Below are positions 19,887 to 29,898 of a stretch of DNA of 64,000 nucleotides, piece after piece (within the stretch, counting starts at the first letter, position 1; the number at the start of each line of letters is the position of its first letter). Below the pieces are notes generated by a model that worked only from the letters and a program-made list of their open reading frames with translations, was not told the DNA's origin and ran no database searches. The position numbers and the translations under genes are program-made. Source of the stretch: Methylobacterium sp. CB376 (GTDB lineage: Bacteria; Pseudomonadota; Alphaproteobacteria; Rhizobiales; Beijerinckiaceae); assembly GCF_029714205.1 (NCBI RefSeq), contig NZ_CP121648.1:4787001-4851000 (forward strand). The letters are read 5' to 3'.

Positions 19887-20914
19887 TCACCGGAACAGGG
19901 TGGTGCGCGCCAGTTCCACGATCTCGTCCCCGCGCCCGCTGATGACCGCCCGCGCGAGGTAGATCCCGAACCCCTTGGCCCGCTCCATCGTGGTCTTGGG
20001 CGGCGACGCCAGCTCCTGGCGGTTGGTGACCACGTCGACCAGCGCGGGCCCGTCATGGGCGAGGGCCCTCCTCAGCGCGGTCTCGACCTCGGCCGGGTCC
20101 TCCACGCGCAGGCCCAGCACCCCGGCCGCCTCGGCCATGCGGGCGAAGTCCGGATTCCTGAGCTCGGTGCCCGCGTCGAGGCAGCCCGAGGCCTTCATCT
20201 CCATCTCGACGAAGCCGAGGGTGCCGTTGTTGCGCACCACCACCTCCACGGGCAGCCCCGCCAGCGTGAGGGTGAGGAAGTCGCCCACCAGCATGGCAAA
20301 GCCGCCGTCGCCGGAGAAGGAGATCACCGGCCGGTCCGGAAAGGCGGCCTGGGCGCCGATCGCCCACCGGGGGACGGGGCTTGAGCCAGCGCGGCGCGGT
20401 CGGGACCTCGATCGATTCGAGCGCCACGTCGCCCGGGATGATCACCACCGGGACGCCGCGCTTGGCGATGGCCTCGCGGATCGCGATGTCGCGGGTGCGG
20501 CCGATCTGCGCGACGGTGGCGACCGGACCGACCTAGTGCGCGCATTCCGCGAAGAGCTTCTCCGGGCTCGTTTCCTGGAAGGAGCCCGAGCCGATCGCGG
20601 CGCTCGGGATATGCGCGGCGATCGCCAGCACGGGCACCCGCGAGCGCTGACGATCGGACAGGCCGTTGATGAGGTGCAGGTTGCCGGGCCCGCAGCTCCC
20701 CACGCAGACGGCGAGGTCCCGGTGAGGTGCGCCTCGGCGTCGGCCGCGAAGGCCGCCACCTCCTCGTGGCGGACGTGGACCCAGTCGATGGTGCGCTTGC
20801 GGCGCAGCGCGTCCGTCAGGCCGTTCAGCGGATCGCCGACGACGCCGTAGATCCGGCGCACGCCCACCGCGTGCAGCGTGTCGGCGATGAGATCCGCAAC
20901 GATCTGGGGGCCAT
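19887..20914 (-). pseudogene. Decayed pyruvate oxidase/dehydrogenase (poxB-like) gene
   Basis: The remnant encodes recognisable pieces of a thiamine-diphosphate pyruvate:quinone oxidoreductase in more than one frame. The N-terminal part has [20 protein letters not shown] and [10 protein letters not shown]. The next piece has [16 protein letters not shown] and [19 protein letters not shown]. The C-terminal part has SFSGDGGFAMLVGDFLTL, GFVEMEMKASG and AKGFGIYLARAVISGRGDE. Lesions are a shift just after the ATG at 20914, a shift near 20720, a TAG at 20533-20535 where relatives have Tyr, and loss of about 230 codons near 20390 with a further frame change. An AGGAGG site survives. Confidence 0.85.
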
Positions 20915-21020
20915 GTCGCGCCTCCTGCGAGGATGCCGCGCCGCGCCCGTGCGGCGGGCCTCTGACGCGCCGCACCGACGAGGCAGGGTGGCGAGCGTGC
21001 CTCGCGGCAGCTGGATTCCG

Positions 21021-22256
21021 TCAGGTCAGGAGGTGGTCGCGCCGGCGCAGGGCCGGAAACAGGCGGCCCCACAGGCCGGCGACCAGCACCGTCGCGACTC
21101 CGCCGGCCACGACCGCCGGCACCGCCCCGACCAGGGCCGCGAGCGTGCCGGACTCGAACTCGCCGAGTTCGTTCGAGGCGCCGATGAAGACGGTGTTGAC
21201 GGCCGCCACCCGGCCGCGCATCGCGTCCGGCGTCTCGCCTTGGACGAGGCTCTGGCGGACGTAGACGCTGACCATGTCGGCCGCCCCCGTGACGAAGAGG
21301 CAGGCCATGGAGAGGGGCAGGGAGGTCGAGAGGCCGAAGCCCACCGTGGCGACCCCGAAGACCGCGACGGCGAGGAGGAGCCGCTGCCCCGCCCGGCGCG
21401 CGAGCGGCCGGTGGGCCAGAACGACCGCCATCGCCACTCCGCCCGCCGCCGGCATGCTGCGCAGGAGGCCGAGGCCGAGCGGCCCGACCCGCAGCACCTC
21501 CTGGGCGTAGATCGGCAGCAGCGCGGTGGCCCCGCCGAGGAGCACGGCGACGAGGTCGAGGGTGATCGCGCCCAGCACCACCGGCTGGGACCGGATGTAG
21601 GTGAGCCCCGCGAGCAGCGTCGCCCAGGAGACCGGCCCGCGCCCGGCCGCGGCGGGCCGAGGCCGGATGCCGCCCACGGCGACCGCGGCGACCGCGAAGC
21701 AGGCGGCGGAGAGCCCGAACACCACCGAGGGGCCGAGCGCGTAGAGGAGGCCGCCGAGGGCGGGGCCGGACACGGACGCGCTCTGCCAGATCGAGGAGTT
21801 CCACGCGATGGCGGCGCCGAACTGCTCGCGCGGCACCAGCGTCGGCATCAGGGCCTGCGTCGCCGGGTTGGCGAAGGCCCGGGCGCCGCCCGTCAGCACC
21901 ATCAGGGCGTAGACCGGCCAGACCGGGGGGTGCCGGGACAGGGCGAGGGCCAGCAGGCCGGCCGCCGAGGAGGCGATGAGCGCGTAGGCGAGGGCGGCGA
22001 TGCGGCGCCGGTCATAGGTGTCGGCCACGTGGCCCGTCACCAGCGCCCCGAGGATCGCCGGCGCGAAGCTCGCGAGCCCGACGAGGCCGAGCGCGAGCGC
22101 GCTGCGGGTCAGGTCGTAGACGAACCAGCCCACGGCCACCGCCTGCATCTGGTAGGCGAGGCCCGTCAGGAACCGGGCGAGGCCGAACAGGCGGAAGTCG
22201 GAATTGTGGAGCAGGGGACGGGGAGGATGCGCGGAGGATGGGAGGGACGCGGACAT
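21021..22256 (-). CDS. Major facilitator superfamily exporter (EntS-like)
   Basis: The 411-residue protein has about 12 hydrophobic segments and the MFS loop 2-3 motif ([12 protein letters not shown] near residues 75-86). It resembles the enterobactin-exporter/DHA3 branch, with [25 protein letters not shown] N-terminus and [17 protein letters not shown] in the second half. The substrate is unknown; siderophores and drugs are typical for the branch. I chose the ATG at 22256 because the frame upstream is not membrane-like. It is divergent from the glycosyltransferase gene, and the degraded poxB lies downstream of it. Confidence 0.82.
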   Translation of the reverse strand: MSASLPSSAHPPRPLLHNSDFRLFGLARFLTGLAYQMQAVAVGWFVYDLTRSALALGLVGLASFAPAILGALVTGHVADTYDRRRIAALAYALIASSAAGLLALALSRHPPVWPVYALMVLTGGARAFANPATQALMPTLVPREQFGAAIAWNSSIWQSASVSGPALGGLLYALGPSVVFGLSAACFAVAAVAVGGIRPRPAAAGRGPVSWATLLAGLTYIRSQPVVLGAITLDLVAVLLGGATALLPIYAQEVLRVGPLGLGLLRSMPAAGGVAMAVVLAHRPLARRAGQRLLLAVAVFGVATVGFGLSTSLPLSMACLFVTGAADMVSVYVRQSLVQGETPDAMRGRVAAVNTVFIGASNELGEFESGTLAALVGAVPAVVAGGVATVLVAGLWGRLFPALRRRDHLLT

Positions 22257-22482
22257 TGCTGCTCTCAGCCATGGTCCGGCTCCCGTCCTCGTGGCAAGAG
22301 GCGTCTGCCGAAGATGGCGGGCCCGACCCGAGGATGGCGGCGCGCAGGACGATGTGACGCTCCGACCCCGGACGGGATCCGTGAAAGCTCTCGGCGGCAC
22401 CCGACCGGGCGCGCGTCCGGCCATCCCGACCAAACGGCACCTGAGCTGTGTCGCCGCCACGCGATTGATGACTGCCCGCGGC

Positions 22483-23820
22483 ATGGAACTTGATCCAATG
22501 GCCACCAGCATCGCCGGCTCCGCCTGGCTATACAAGCAATCCCTCGACGATCCCGGCCGGATCGTCAAACTCGATTCGAGCGGGAAAATCCTCGGGCGGG
22601 ATCATTCGCTCGAGTGCAATTGGCTCTATGTTGACGGACGATTAGTGTTCCGTGACTTTTCCGGGCATGACGTGGCGGTTTTTCCGCAACCGCTGTTCTT
22701 CGATGCCCCGCGCCGGCTGACGGGGTGGTCGGCCTCGTGCGCGGACGCGCCACGCTGGCTGCTGCGCCTCGACGACCTCGTCCCGCTGCAATCCGGCTCC
22801 GCCTACGACCTCGCCGCGGAGGTGCGGGAAGTGGCGCACGCCGTCGCGTTCACCTGCCCGGGCCCGGCGTACGGCGACGGCGATGCCGCGCCGACCGGAT
22901 ACACGGCCGGCAAGTACAACATGCTGACCTTGCGGGACGTCGATCTGCTCACGACGCACGGGGCGATCGAGAAGGCCGGCGTGGTCGCCGAAGAATCTCT
23001 GTTCCACTTTCCATTCCACCTCGAGGATCGCTTCATTCGCTTCCCGGACGGGACATTCGCGCGCAATGCGGGCGATCCGCAGCTCTCGATCGCGCGGGCG
23101 CGCTACGCCTGCGCGGGGATCAACGAGAATTACTATCATTGGATGATGTTCTTCGTGGGCAAGATCTGCCTGCATGGCGAGACCCGCGCCTCCGGCGAAG
23201 GGGCGGTCGTCCTGGTTCCCGAGTATCGGAACGACGTGCAGAAGCGGACCGCGGAGCTGGTGGCGAAGGCCTACGGCTTGAACTTGGTTCAGCTCCGGCG
23301 CTGCGACCGCGTGCGGGTCGACGAGTTGCTGCTCCCGCATCAGCACGGCTCCTACGGGATCGATCCCCATCCCGTCGTCCTCAGGGCCTTCGCGCTGATC
23401 AAGGCGGCCCAGGCCTCCGCCGCGCCCGGCGCCGGCCGCAGGCTCTACATCTCGCGGGCCGACTCGCATTACCGGCGGCTCGAGAACGAGCGAGAGATCG
23501 AGACGCTCCTGGCCGGTCGCGGCTTCGACGTCGTCAGACTGGCTGACAGGACCCTCGAACAGCAGATCTCATTGCTTGCGACGGCCGAAGTGGTGGTGTC
23601 CCCCCATGGGGCCGGCCTCACCAATCTTGGTTATTGCGAGCCCGGAACCAAGGTCTTGGAGTTCCACAGCCCGCAATACCTAAACTGGTGCATGCGCAAT
23701 TTGTCGATCGCGGCCGGCCTGAGATACGGCTTCCTGATGGGCGAGGCCACCGAGGGCGACCGCTACCGGGTCGCGGTCGCGGCCGTCGACGCGGCCGTGA
23801 CGGCGATGCTCGCGGCCTGA
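22483..23820 (+). CDS. Glycosyltransferase family 61 (DUF563) protein
   Basis: The protein of about 445 residues carries the GT61 core. It has NYYHWMMFFVGK in the middle, a later RRLYISRADSHYRRLENERE, then SLLATAEVVVSPHGAGLTNLGYCEPGTKVLEF, the usual DUF563 nucleotide-sugar region. No membrane anchor is seen. It probably adds a sugar to a surface polysaccharide or other acceptor. Starts at 22468, 22483 or 22498 are possible; no clear ribosome site decides. The 5' part is AT-richer than its neighbours and no other polysaccharide genes are near, which hints at acquisition together with the adjacent tRNA locus. Confidence 0.85.
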   Translation: MELDPMATSIAGSAWLYKQSLDDPGRIVKLDSSGKILGRDHSLECNWLYVDGRLVFRDFSGHDVAVFPQPLFFDAPRRLTGWSASCADAPRWLLRLDDLVPLQSGSAYDLAAEVREVAHAVAFTCPGPAYGDGDAAPTGYTAGKYNMLTLRDVDLLTTHGAIEKAGVVAEESLFHFPFHLEDRFIRFPDGTFARNAGDPQLSIARARYACAGINENYYHWMMFFVGKICLHGETRASGEGAVVLVPEYRNDVQKRTAELVAKAYGLNLVQLRRCDRVRVDELLLPHQHGSYGIDPHPVVLRAFALIKAAQASAAPGAGRRLYISRADSHYRRLENEREIETLLAGRGFDVVRLADRTLEQQISLLATAEVVVSPHGAGLTNLGYCEPGTKVLEFHSPQYLNWCMRNLSIAAGLRYGFLMGEATEGDRYRVAVAAVDAAVTAMLAA

Positions 23821-23839
23821 CCGGGGGCGGCCCCGTGGC

Positions 23840-23915
23840 TGGTGGGCGGTGACGGGCTCGAACCGCCGACCCTCTCGGTGTAAACGAGATGCTCTACCAA
23901 CTGAGCTAACCGCCC
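23840..23915 (-). tRNA. tRNA-Val (anticodon TAC)
   Basis: Read on the minus strand, the sequence folds into a full cloverleaf. The acceptor stem is GGGCGGT with ACCGCCC. The D-arm is TAGCTCAGTTGGTAGAGC. The anticodon stem TCTCG/CGAGA surrounds the loop TTTACAC with anticodon TAC, and the T-arm has GGTTCGAGCC. The CCA end is encoded. It is transcribed opposite to the two tRNA-Asp genes that follow. Confidence 0.97.
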
Positions 23916-24001
23916 CGGGCCGCATGGTTAAGGGCAGCAAACCGGGAGCGCAAGGCCCGGGACCCGGGGCGGGGGCCGGCCGGATTTCCGTGCCCGGCGG
24001 C

Positions 24002-24030
24002 TTGACACGCTTCGGCCCGCCTCATACACC
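24002..24030 (+). promoter_or_regulatory. Probable sigma-70 promoter of the tRNA-Asp pair
   Basis: A perfect TTGACA (24002-24007), 17-bp spacer and TACACC (24025-24030) lie 30 bp upstream of the first tRNA-Asp. Spacing and position fit a strong housekeeping promoter for the two tandem tRNAs. Confidence 0.7.
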
Positions 24031-24059
24031 GCCGCCATCGCAGCACAGCGATGCGCCGC

Positions 24060-24136
24060 GCGGACGTAGCTCAGTCGGTTAGAGTGCCGGCCTGTCACGC
24101 CGGAGGTCGCGGGTTCGAGCCCCGTCGTCCGCGCCA
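24060..24136 (+). tRNA. tRNA-Asp (anticodon GTC), copy 1
   Basis: This is a complete 77-nt cloverleaf with acceptor GCGGACG/CGTCCGC, discriminator G and encoded CCA. The anticodon stem CCGGC/GCCGG surrounds the loop CTGTCAC, and the T-arm has GGTTCGAGCC. It is 39 bp upstream of a second copy that differs at three positions. Confidence 0.98.
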
Positions 24137-24175
24137 TCTTCCCCTGATGGGTGGTCATCGCACTGCGCCTGGCAC

Positions 24176-24252
24176 GCGGGCGTAGCTCAGTTGGTTAGAG
24201 TGCCGGCCTGTCACGCCGGAGGTCGCGGGTTCGAGCCCCGTCGCCCGCGCCA
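24176..24252 (+). tRNA. tRNA-Asp (anticodon GTC), copy 2
   Basis: This is a near duplicate of copy 1. Two of the three differences are a compensatory A-U to G-C change in the acceptor stem, and the third is a single C to T in the D loop. All cloverleaf elements and CCA are present. Confidence 0.98.
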
Positions 24253-24325
24253 ACCACAATTGCAAGCTCAAGGCAAGGATCGCGCCGCAGAGTCAGCCGG
24301 GATCGCTGGGACCCCGGGGGACGAG

Positions 24326-26008
24326 ATGTCGTGGTGGAATGCCGGAGTGAGCCGCCGATTCGCCGTCATGCTGGCGGCGGCCGTCGCGGGCTTCGTGGGT
24401 CTGGCGGCCTGCGCGCTGACCAGCTACCGGGACGGCCTGATCGCCGAGCGCGTCGCCAAGCTGCGCGCGGTCTCCGACGTCGCGATGGCCGCCGCCGCCA
24501 GCCTGGAGAGGGAGGTGCAGGCCGGCCGCCTGTCGCGCGAGGCGGCGCTCGCGGCCTTCCGGGCCCGCGTCAACGCCATGCGGTACGACGGCGACAATTA
24601 CGTGGCGGTCTACGGCTATGACGGGGTCGCGCAGGTGATCCCCATCAAGCCCGAATGGGTCGGCAAGGACATGAGCGGGCTCAAGGACGCCTCCGGCATG
24701 CTCCTCGTCCAGGCGATCACGCGGATCGCGCGGTCCGGCAAGCCGGGCGAGCTGCGCTACCACTTCGTGCGGCCGGGCAGCGAGGTGCAATCGCCCAAGC
24801 TGAGCTACATCCAGGGCTTCGATCCCTGGAAGGTCGCGATCTTCACGGGCGTGCACGTCGACGACATCGAGGAGGCGTTCCGGCGCCAGGCGCTCTGGCT
24901 CGCGCTGATCGCGGGCGCGGCGCTCCTCGGCGTCGGCGCCCTCGGCCTCGTCGGCTGGCGTTCGATCGCCGGGGGCCTCGCGGCCCTGACGCAGGCCACC
25001 GCCGCGCTCGCCGCCGGGCGCTACGACGGGACGATCCCCGGCACCGCCCGCCGGGACGAGATCGGCCTCATCGCCCGGGGCATCGACAGCTTCCGGATCG
25101 CCCTGGCCGAGCGCGAGGCCCTGGCGGCGGCGCAGGATGCCGGACAGGCGCAGCTGCGCCGCGTCGCGCAGCTCGGCGCCGACACCCGCGCCTTCGAGAG
25201 CGCGGTCTCGGCGGTGCTGGCCCAGGTGGACGCCTCGGCCCGGGATCTGGAGGCGACCGCGAAGGCGATGTCCGACGCCGCCGCGCGCACGGCCGGGCGG
25301 GCGGCCGCGGCGGCCGGCTCCGCCGCGACCGCCGCGCGGGAGGTCGCCGGCGTCGCGACGGCGGCCGAGCGGCTCGGCGCCTCGATCACGGCGATCGGCG
25401 GCGAGGTGCGCGGGGCGGCCCGGCTCGCCGAGGACGCGGTGACGGAATCCGACCGCACCGCCGAGGTGATGCGGGCCCTCGACGGCGCCGCGGCGCGGAT
25501 CGGCGACGTCGTGGCGGTGATCGCGGGCGTCGCCGGGCAGACGAACCTGCTGGCGCTGAACGCCACGATCGAGGCGGCCCGGGCCGGGGAGGCGGGCCGC
25601 GGCTTCGCGGTCGTCGCCGCCGAGGTCAAGCAGCTCGCCAACCAGACGGACCGGGCGACCCGGGAGATCTCGTCCCAGATCGCGTCGATCCAGGACGCCG
25701 CCCGCCAGGCGGTCGGCGCCATGACGGGCATCGCCGCGCGGGTGCAGGACATCAGCGGCGTCTCGGGCCGGGTCTCCTCGGCCGTGGAGGGCCAGGCCGG
25801 GGCGACCCAGACGATCCTGCACAGCATCGCCCAGGCCGCCGCCGGCACCGGGGCCGTGAGCGAGGCCATCGCCGGGCTCGCCCAGGACGCCGACACGACC
25901 GGGGACGCCTCCGGCCGCGTGCTGGGCGCGGCCGGCACGCTGCTGCGGCACTCGGACAGCATCGGCGCCGAGGTGCGGCGCTTCCTGGCGACGCTGCAGG
26001 CCGCCTGA
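24326..26008 (+). CDS. Methyl-accepting chemotaxis protein (Cache sensor)
   Basis: The 560-residue chemoreceptor has TM1 at about 11-31. A periplasmic single-Cache domain spans about 32-188 ([40 protein letters not shown]), and TM2 is at about 192-213. A HAMP linker runs to about 265. The cytoplasmic signalling helix bundle contains [20 protein letters not shown] and [17 protein letters not shown], the conserved hairpin that contacts CheA/CheW. No CheR-tethering pentapeptide is at the C-terminus. It stands alone after the tRNAs, and the ligand is not deducible. Confidence 0.93.
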   Translation: MSWWNAGVSRRFAVMLAAAVAGFVGLAACALTSYRDGLIAERVAKLRAVSDVAMAAAASLEREVQAGRLSREAALAAFRARVNAMRYDGDNYVAVYGYDGVAQVIPIKPEWVGKDMSGLKDASGMLLVQAITRIARSGKPGELRYHFVRPGSEVQSPKLSYIQGFDPWKVAIFTGVHVDDIEEAFRRQALWLALIAGAALLGVGALGLVGWRSIAGGLAALTQATAALAAGRYDGTIPGTARRDEIGLIARGIDSFRIALAEREALAAAQDAGQAQLRRVAQLGADTRAFESAVSAVLAQVDASARDLEATAKAMSDAAARTAGRAAAAAGSAATAAREVAGVATAAERLGASITAIGGEVRGAARLAEDAVTESDRTAEVMRALDGAAARIGDVVAVIAGVAGQTNLLALNATIEAARAGEAGRGFAVVAAEVKQLANQTDRATREISSQIASIQDAARQAVGAMTGIAARVQDISGVSGRVSSAVEGQAGATQTILHSIAQAAAGTGAVSEAIAGLAQDADTTGDASGRVLGAAGTLLRHSDSIGAEVRRFLATLQAA

Positions 26009-26083
26009 TCGGGCGATCCCGAAATGTCCCCAATTGACCGACAGGGGCTCGGCCCCGACCTTCGCCGCCCGGACCCCGCCAGG

Positions 26084-26632
26084 ATGCCGACCGCGTTTCG
26101 ACCGACGTTGCCCCGCCGCCGCGCCGCCGGGCCCGCCACCCAGCCCGCGCTTCGGGCCGGAGCGCTCCTGGCCGGACTCGGCCTCCTCCTGGCGGGGTGC
26201 AGCGGCGGGCCGCTGCTGCCGGCGCCGGACCTGCCGACGAATCAGGTCATCCTCGACGAGGCCGCGGCGGCCGCGGCGATCTCCCGCTACCGGGCGAGCC
26301 ACGGGCTCGGTCCGGTGGTGGTCGATCCCTCGCTGATCCGCGCCGCCTCCCTGCAGGCCGAGGCCAATGCGCGGGCGGGACTCCTCTCCCACGAGATCGC
26401 CGGCAGCTTCGACAGCCGGCTGAAGCGGGCCGGCCTCGGGGGACGCTACGCGGCCGAGAACCTCAGCGCCGGCTCGGAGACCTTCGACGCCGTGCTGCGC
26501 CGCTGGCAGGCCTCGCCCGAGCACAACCGCAACATGCTGATGCCGCAGGTGCGACGGATCGGCGTCGCCCGGGTCGATGCGCCCGGGAGCCGCTACAAGC
26601 GGTTCTGGGCGCTCATCCTGTCGGATTCCTGA
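26084..26632 (+). CDS. CAP/SCP-domain lipoprotein
   Basis: The 182-residue protein has a hydrophobic stretch ending GLGLLLAGC, a lipobox with Cys39. A CAP (cysteine-rich secretory/PR-1) domain follows, with SRYRASHGLGPVVVDPSLIRAASLQAE, SHEIAGSFDSRLKRAG and the signature RRWQASPEHNRNMLMPQVRRIGVARV. Bacterial CAP proteins are extracytoplasmic and of uncertain biochemistry. Alternative starts are 26024 and 26084; the latter is after CCAGG and keeps the signal sequence short. It precedes the nuo operon on the same strand but is separated from it by 300 bp. Confidence 0.88.
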   Translation: MPTAFRPTLPRRRAAGPATQPALRAGALLAGLGLLLAGCSGGPLLPAPDLPTNQVILDEAAAAAAISRYRASHGLGPVVVDPSLIRAASLQAEANARAGLLSHEIAGSFDSRLKRAGLGGRYAAENLSAGSETFDAVLRRWQASPEHNRNMLMPQVRRIGVARVDAPGSRYKRFWALILSDS

Positions 26633-26932
26633 TCGGCCCGGCCCGGCGGCGCCGATCCGTCGCGGCGGCCGGAAACGGCCCGGAAGGGCCGCGGCCTGCG
26701 ACGAAACTCACCATCCGCGGGGCGCTTTCCCCGGTTGTGGGCGGCATCGGCCGGATTATCTAAGACCCTGACGTTCGCGGTTTGTGCGGTGCGAACGCCC
26801 CTTGTTTCGGCATACCCGCTCGTTTAAGCCTCGCGGCGATCTCCGGGCCTTGGAACCGTTCCGAATGGCGGGCCGACCGGCCGGGCGGCGCGCGGCTCCG
26901 CGCTGCCCCTGAACGAGCAACGAGGGTTCTCG
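26633..26932 (+). promoter_or_regulatory. 300-bp leader/promoter region of the nuo operon
   Basis: There is no gene here. A 7-bp inverted repeat (CGTTCGC at 26772-26778, GCGAACG at 26791-26797) and an AT-rich patch around 26750-26830 make it the likely site of the nuo promoter. A possible weak promoter is TTGTGG at 26735-26740 with TTATCT at 26756-26761 (15-bp spacing). AACGAGGG ahead of nuoA is a good ribosome site. Confidence 0.4.
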
Positions 26933-27298
26933 ATGAACGGCCTCCTCACGGATTACCTGCCGCTCGTGATCTTCATCGGCGTGTCGCTGGTGATCGCGCT
27001 CGCCCTGCTCGTGGCGCCCTTCCTGGTCGCCTACAACAGCCCGGACCCGGAGAAGCTCTCGGCCTACGAGTGCGGGTTCAACGCCTTCGACGACGCGCGC
27101 ATGAAGTTCGACGTGCGCTTCTACCTCGTCGCCATCCTGTTCATCATCTTCGACCTGGAGGTCGCCTTCCTGTTTCCCTGGGCGATCACCTTCGGGGATC
27201 TCGGCTGGTTCGGCTTCTGGTCGATGATGATCTTCCTCGGCGTGCTCACCGTCGGGTTCGTCTACGAGTGGCGCAAGGGCGCCCTCGAATGGGACTGA
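26933..27298 (+). CDS. nuoA: NADH-quinone oxidoreductase subunit A
   Basis: This is a 121-residue small membrane subunit of complex I with three hydrophobic segments. It carries the conserved loop [31 protein letters not shown], which interacts near the quinone cavity. It is first of a 14-gene run, all on the plus strand in the canonical A-N order. Confidence 0.96.
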   Translation: MNGLLTDYLPLVIFIGVSLVIALALLVAPFLVAYNSPDPEKLSAYECGFNAFDDARMKFDVRFYLVAILFIIFDLEVAFLFPWAITFGDLGWFGFWSMMIFLGVLTVGFVYEWRKGALEWD

Positions 27299-27338
27299 GC
27301 CGACCGATCCCCGCCGCCTCCTGAGAGACCCCCGCTCC

Positions 27339-27926
27339 ATGGCCCTCGACACTCCCCTCTCCCGCGCCCCGGCCATCGCCCCCGAGCCCAAGGGCATCCT
27401 CGACCCGGCGACCGGCCTGCCGATCGGCGCCACCGACCCGACCTTCCTGTCGATCAACGACGAACTCGCCGACCGCGGCTTCCTGCTCACCACGGCGGAC
27501 GACCTCATCACCTGGGCCCGCACCGGCTCGCTGATGTGGATGACCTTCGGGCTCGCCTGCTGCGCGGTCGAGATGATGCAGATGTCGATGCCGCGCTACG
27601 ACGCCGAGCGCTTCGGCTTCGCCCCGCGCGCCTCGCCGCGCCAGTCGGACGTGATGATCGTCGCCGGCACCCTCACCAACAAGATGGCGCCCGCGCTGCG
27701 CAAGGTCTACGACCAGATGCCGGAGCCGCGCTACGTCATCTCGATGGGTTCCTGCGCCAATGGCGGCGGCTACTACCATTACTCCTACTCGGTGGTGCGC
27801 GGCTGCGACCGCGTGGTGCCGGTGGACATCTACGTGCCGGGCTGTCCCCCGAGCGCCGAGGCGCTGCTCTACGGGGTGCTGCTGCTGCAGAAGAAGATCC
27901 GCCGGACCGGCACGATCGAGCGCTGA
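27339..27926 (+). CDS. nuoB: NADH-quinone oxidoreductase subunit B
   Basis: The 195-residue subunit carries the terminal [4Fe-4S] cluster N2 next to the quinone site. Its ligands are visible in [10 protein letters not shown] (tandem cysteines), GSCANGGG, and IYVPGCPPS. Length and motifs are typical. The next gene starts 10 bp after its stop. Confidence 0.97.
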   Translation: MALDTPLSRAPAIAPEPKGILDPATGLPIGATDPTFLSINDELADRGFLLTTADDLITWARTGSLMWMTFGLACCAVEMMQMSMPRYDAERFGFAPRASPRQSDVMIVAGTLTNKMAPALRKVYDQMPEPRYVISMGSCANGGGYYHYSYSVVRGCDRVVPVDIYVPGCPPSAEALLYGVLLLQKKIRRTGTIER

Positions 27927-27935
27927 GGGGCCGCG

Positions 27936-28583
27936 ATGACGAACGGCATCACCATCCTGCCCCATACCGAGACCGAGCACGGGACCGGGGCGCTGCAGGC
28001 GCTGAGCGACCGCCTCGCCGAGACCCTCGGCGGCGCCGTCGTTGAGCGCGCCATCGCCTTCGACGAGCTGACGCTCGTGGTCGAGCCGTCCGAGATCGTG
28101 CGGGTGCTGACGCACCTGCGCGACGACCCGGCCTGCGGCTTCCGCTCCTTCATCGACATCTGCGGGGCGGATTACCCGGGCCGGGAGAAGCGCTTCGACG
28201 TCGTCTACCACCTGCTCTCGCTGCGCCACAACCGGCGCATCCGCGTGAAGGTGCAGACCGACGAGGCGACGCCGGTCCCCTCCGTGATCACCGTCTTCCC
28301 GGCGGCGAACTGGTACGAGCGCGAGACCTACGACCTCTACGGGATCCTGTTCTCGGGCCATCCGGACCTGCGCCGCCTGCTGACCGATTACGGCTTCGAG
28401 GGGCATCCCCTGCGCAAGGACTTCCCGCTCACCGGATTCGTCGAGGTCCGCTACGACCAGGACGAGGGCCGGGTGGTCTACGAGCCCGTGAAGCTCTCGC
28501 AGGAATTCCGCCAGTTCGACTTCCTGTCCCCCTGGGAGGGCACCGACTACGTGCTTCCGGGCGACGAGAAGGCGAAGCCGTGA
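27936..28583 (+). CDS. nuoC: NADH-quinone oxidoreductase subunit C
   Basis: The 215-residue 30-kDa subunit of the peripheral arm has the signature [38 protein letters not shown]. In some bacteria it is fused to NuoD; here it is separate. The downstream gap to nuoD is 91 bp. Confidence 0.96.
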   Translation: MTNGITILPHTETEHGTGALQALSDRLAETLGGAVVERAIAFDELTLVVEPSEIVRVLTHLRDDPACGFRSFIDICGADYPGREKRFDVVYHLLSLRHNRRIRVKVQTDEATPVPSVITVFPAANWYERETYDLYGILFSGHPDLRRLLTDYGFEGHPLRKDFPLTGFVEVRYDQDEGRVVYEPVKLSQEFRQFDFLSPWEGTDYVLPGDEKAKP

Positions 28584-28674
28584 GGGGAAGGCCGATGACC
28601 GCGTTCCCGTACTCGCCACCCGCCGCGCGCCACCCGCTCCCACGCAGCGCCGCCCAGGGCGCCGGACGCTCCGC

Positions 28675-29865
28675 ATGACCGAACACAGCATCCGGAATTT
28701 CTCGATCAATTTCGGGCCGCAGCATCCGGCGGCGCACGGCGTGCTGCGCCTCGTGCTGGAGCTCGACGGCGAGATCGTCGAGCGGGTCGATCCGCATATC
28801 GGGCTGCTCCATCGGGGTACCGAGAAGCTGATCGAGGTCAAGACCTACCTGCAGGCCACGCCCTATTTCGACCGGCTCGACTACGTCGCGCCGATGAACC
28901 AGGAGCACGCCTTCTGCCTCGCGGTCGAGAAGCTGCTCGGCATCGAGGTGCCGCGGCGGGCCAAGCTGATCCGCACCCTGTTCTGCGAGATCGGGCGGCT
29001 GCTCTCGCATCTCCTCAACGTGACGACGCAGGCGATGGATGTCGGCGCGCTCACGCCCCCGCTCTGGGGCTTCGAGGAGCGCGAGAAGCTGATGATCTTC
29101 TATGAGCGCGCGAGCGGGGCGCGGCTCCACGCCAATTACTTCCGGCCGGGGGGCGTCCACCAGGACCTGCCGCCGGGCCTGATCGACGACATCGAGGCCT
29201 TCTGCGACCCCTTCCTGCAGGTGGTCGACGACCTCGACGCGCTGGTCATCGGCAACCGCATCTTCAAGCAGCGCAACGTCGACATCGGCATCGTGACGGT
29301 CGACGCGGCGATGGCCTGGGGCTTCTCGGGCGTGATGCTGCGCGGCTCCGGGATCCCGTGGGACCTGCGCAGGGCGCAGCCCTACGAGGCCTACGAGGAG
29401 ATGGAGTTCGACGTCCCGGTGGGGAAGAACGGCGACACCTACGATCGCCAGGTCATCCGCATGGAGGAGATGCGCCAATCCGTGCGCATCATGAAGCAGT
29501 GCCTCGCCAAGCTGCGCGCGCCGGACGGGCAGGGGCCCGTGACCACGCAGGACGGCAAGGTGGCGCCGCCCTCCCGGCGCGAGATGAAGCGCTCGATGGA
29601 GGCGCTCATCCACCACTTCAAGCTCTACACCGAGGGCTTCCACGTCCCGGCCGGCGAGGTCTACGCCGCCGTCGAGGCGCCCAAGGGCGAGTTCGGCGTT
29701 TACCTGGTGGCGGACGGCACCAACAAGCCCTACCGCTGCAAGATCCGCGCGCCGGGCTTCGCCCACCTGCAGGCGATGGACTGGATGTGCCGCGGCCACA
29801 TGCTGGCGGACGTGTCCTGCATCCTCGGCACCCTGGACATCGTGTTCGGGGAGGTGGACCGGTGA
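28675..29865 (+). CDS. nuoD: NADH-quinone oxidoreductase subunit D
   Basis: This is the 396-residue 49-kDa subunit that forms the quinone-binding site with NuoB. It opens with [22 protein letters not shown], in which the conserved GPQHPAAHG histidine lies in the quinone pocket. It ends with FGEVDR, the typical C-terminus. NuoE starts 33 bp later. Confidence 0.97.
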   Translation: MTEHSIRNFSINFGPQHPAAHGVLRLVLELDGEIVERVDPHIGLLHRGTEKLIEVKTYLQATPYFDRLDYVAPMNQEHAFCLAVEKLLGIEVPRRAKLIRTLFCEIGRLLSHLLNVTTQAMDVGALTPPLWGFEEREKLMIFYERASGARLHANYFRPGGVHQDLPPGLIDDIEAFCDPFLQVVDDLDALVIGNRIFKQRNVDIGIVTVDAAMAWGFSGVMLRGSGIPWDLRRAQPYEAYEEMEFDVPVGKNGDTYDRQVIRMEEMRQSVRIMKQCLAKLRAPDGQGPVTTQDGKVAPPSRREMKRSMEALIHHFKLYTEGFHVPAGEVYAAVEAPKGEFGVYLVADGTNKPYRCKIRAPGFAHLQAMDWMCRGHMLADVSCILGTLDIVFGEVDR

Positions 29866-29898
29866 GGCAGGCGACGACCGGCGAAGAGAACTGAACCG

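Noticed and set aside
20727..22493. Plus-strand 588-codon frame opposite the MFS gene
   Set aside because: The minus-strand MFS gene is well supported by membrane segments and motifs; the opposite product is low-complexity Arg/Gly/Glu.
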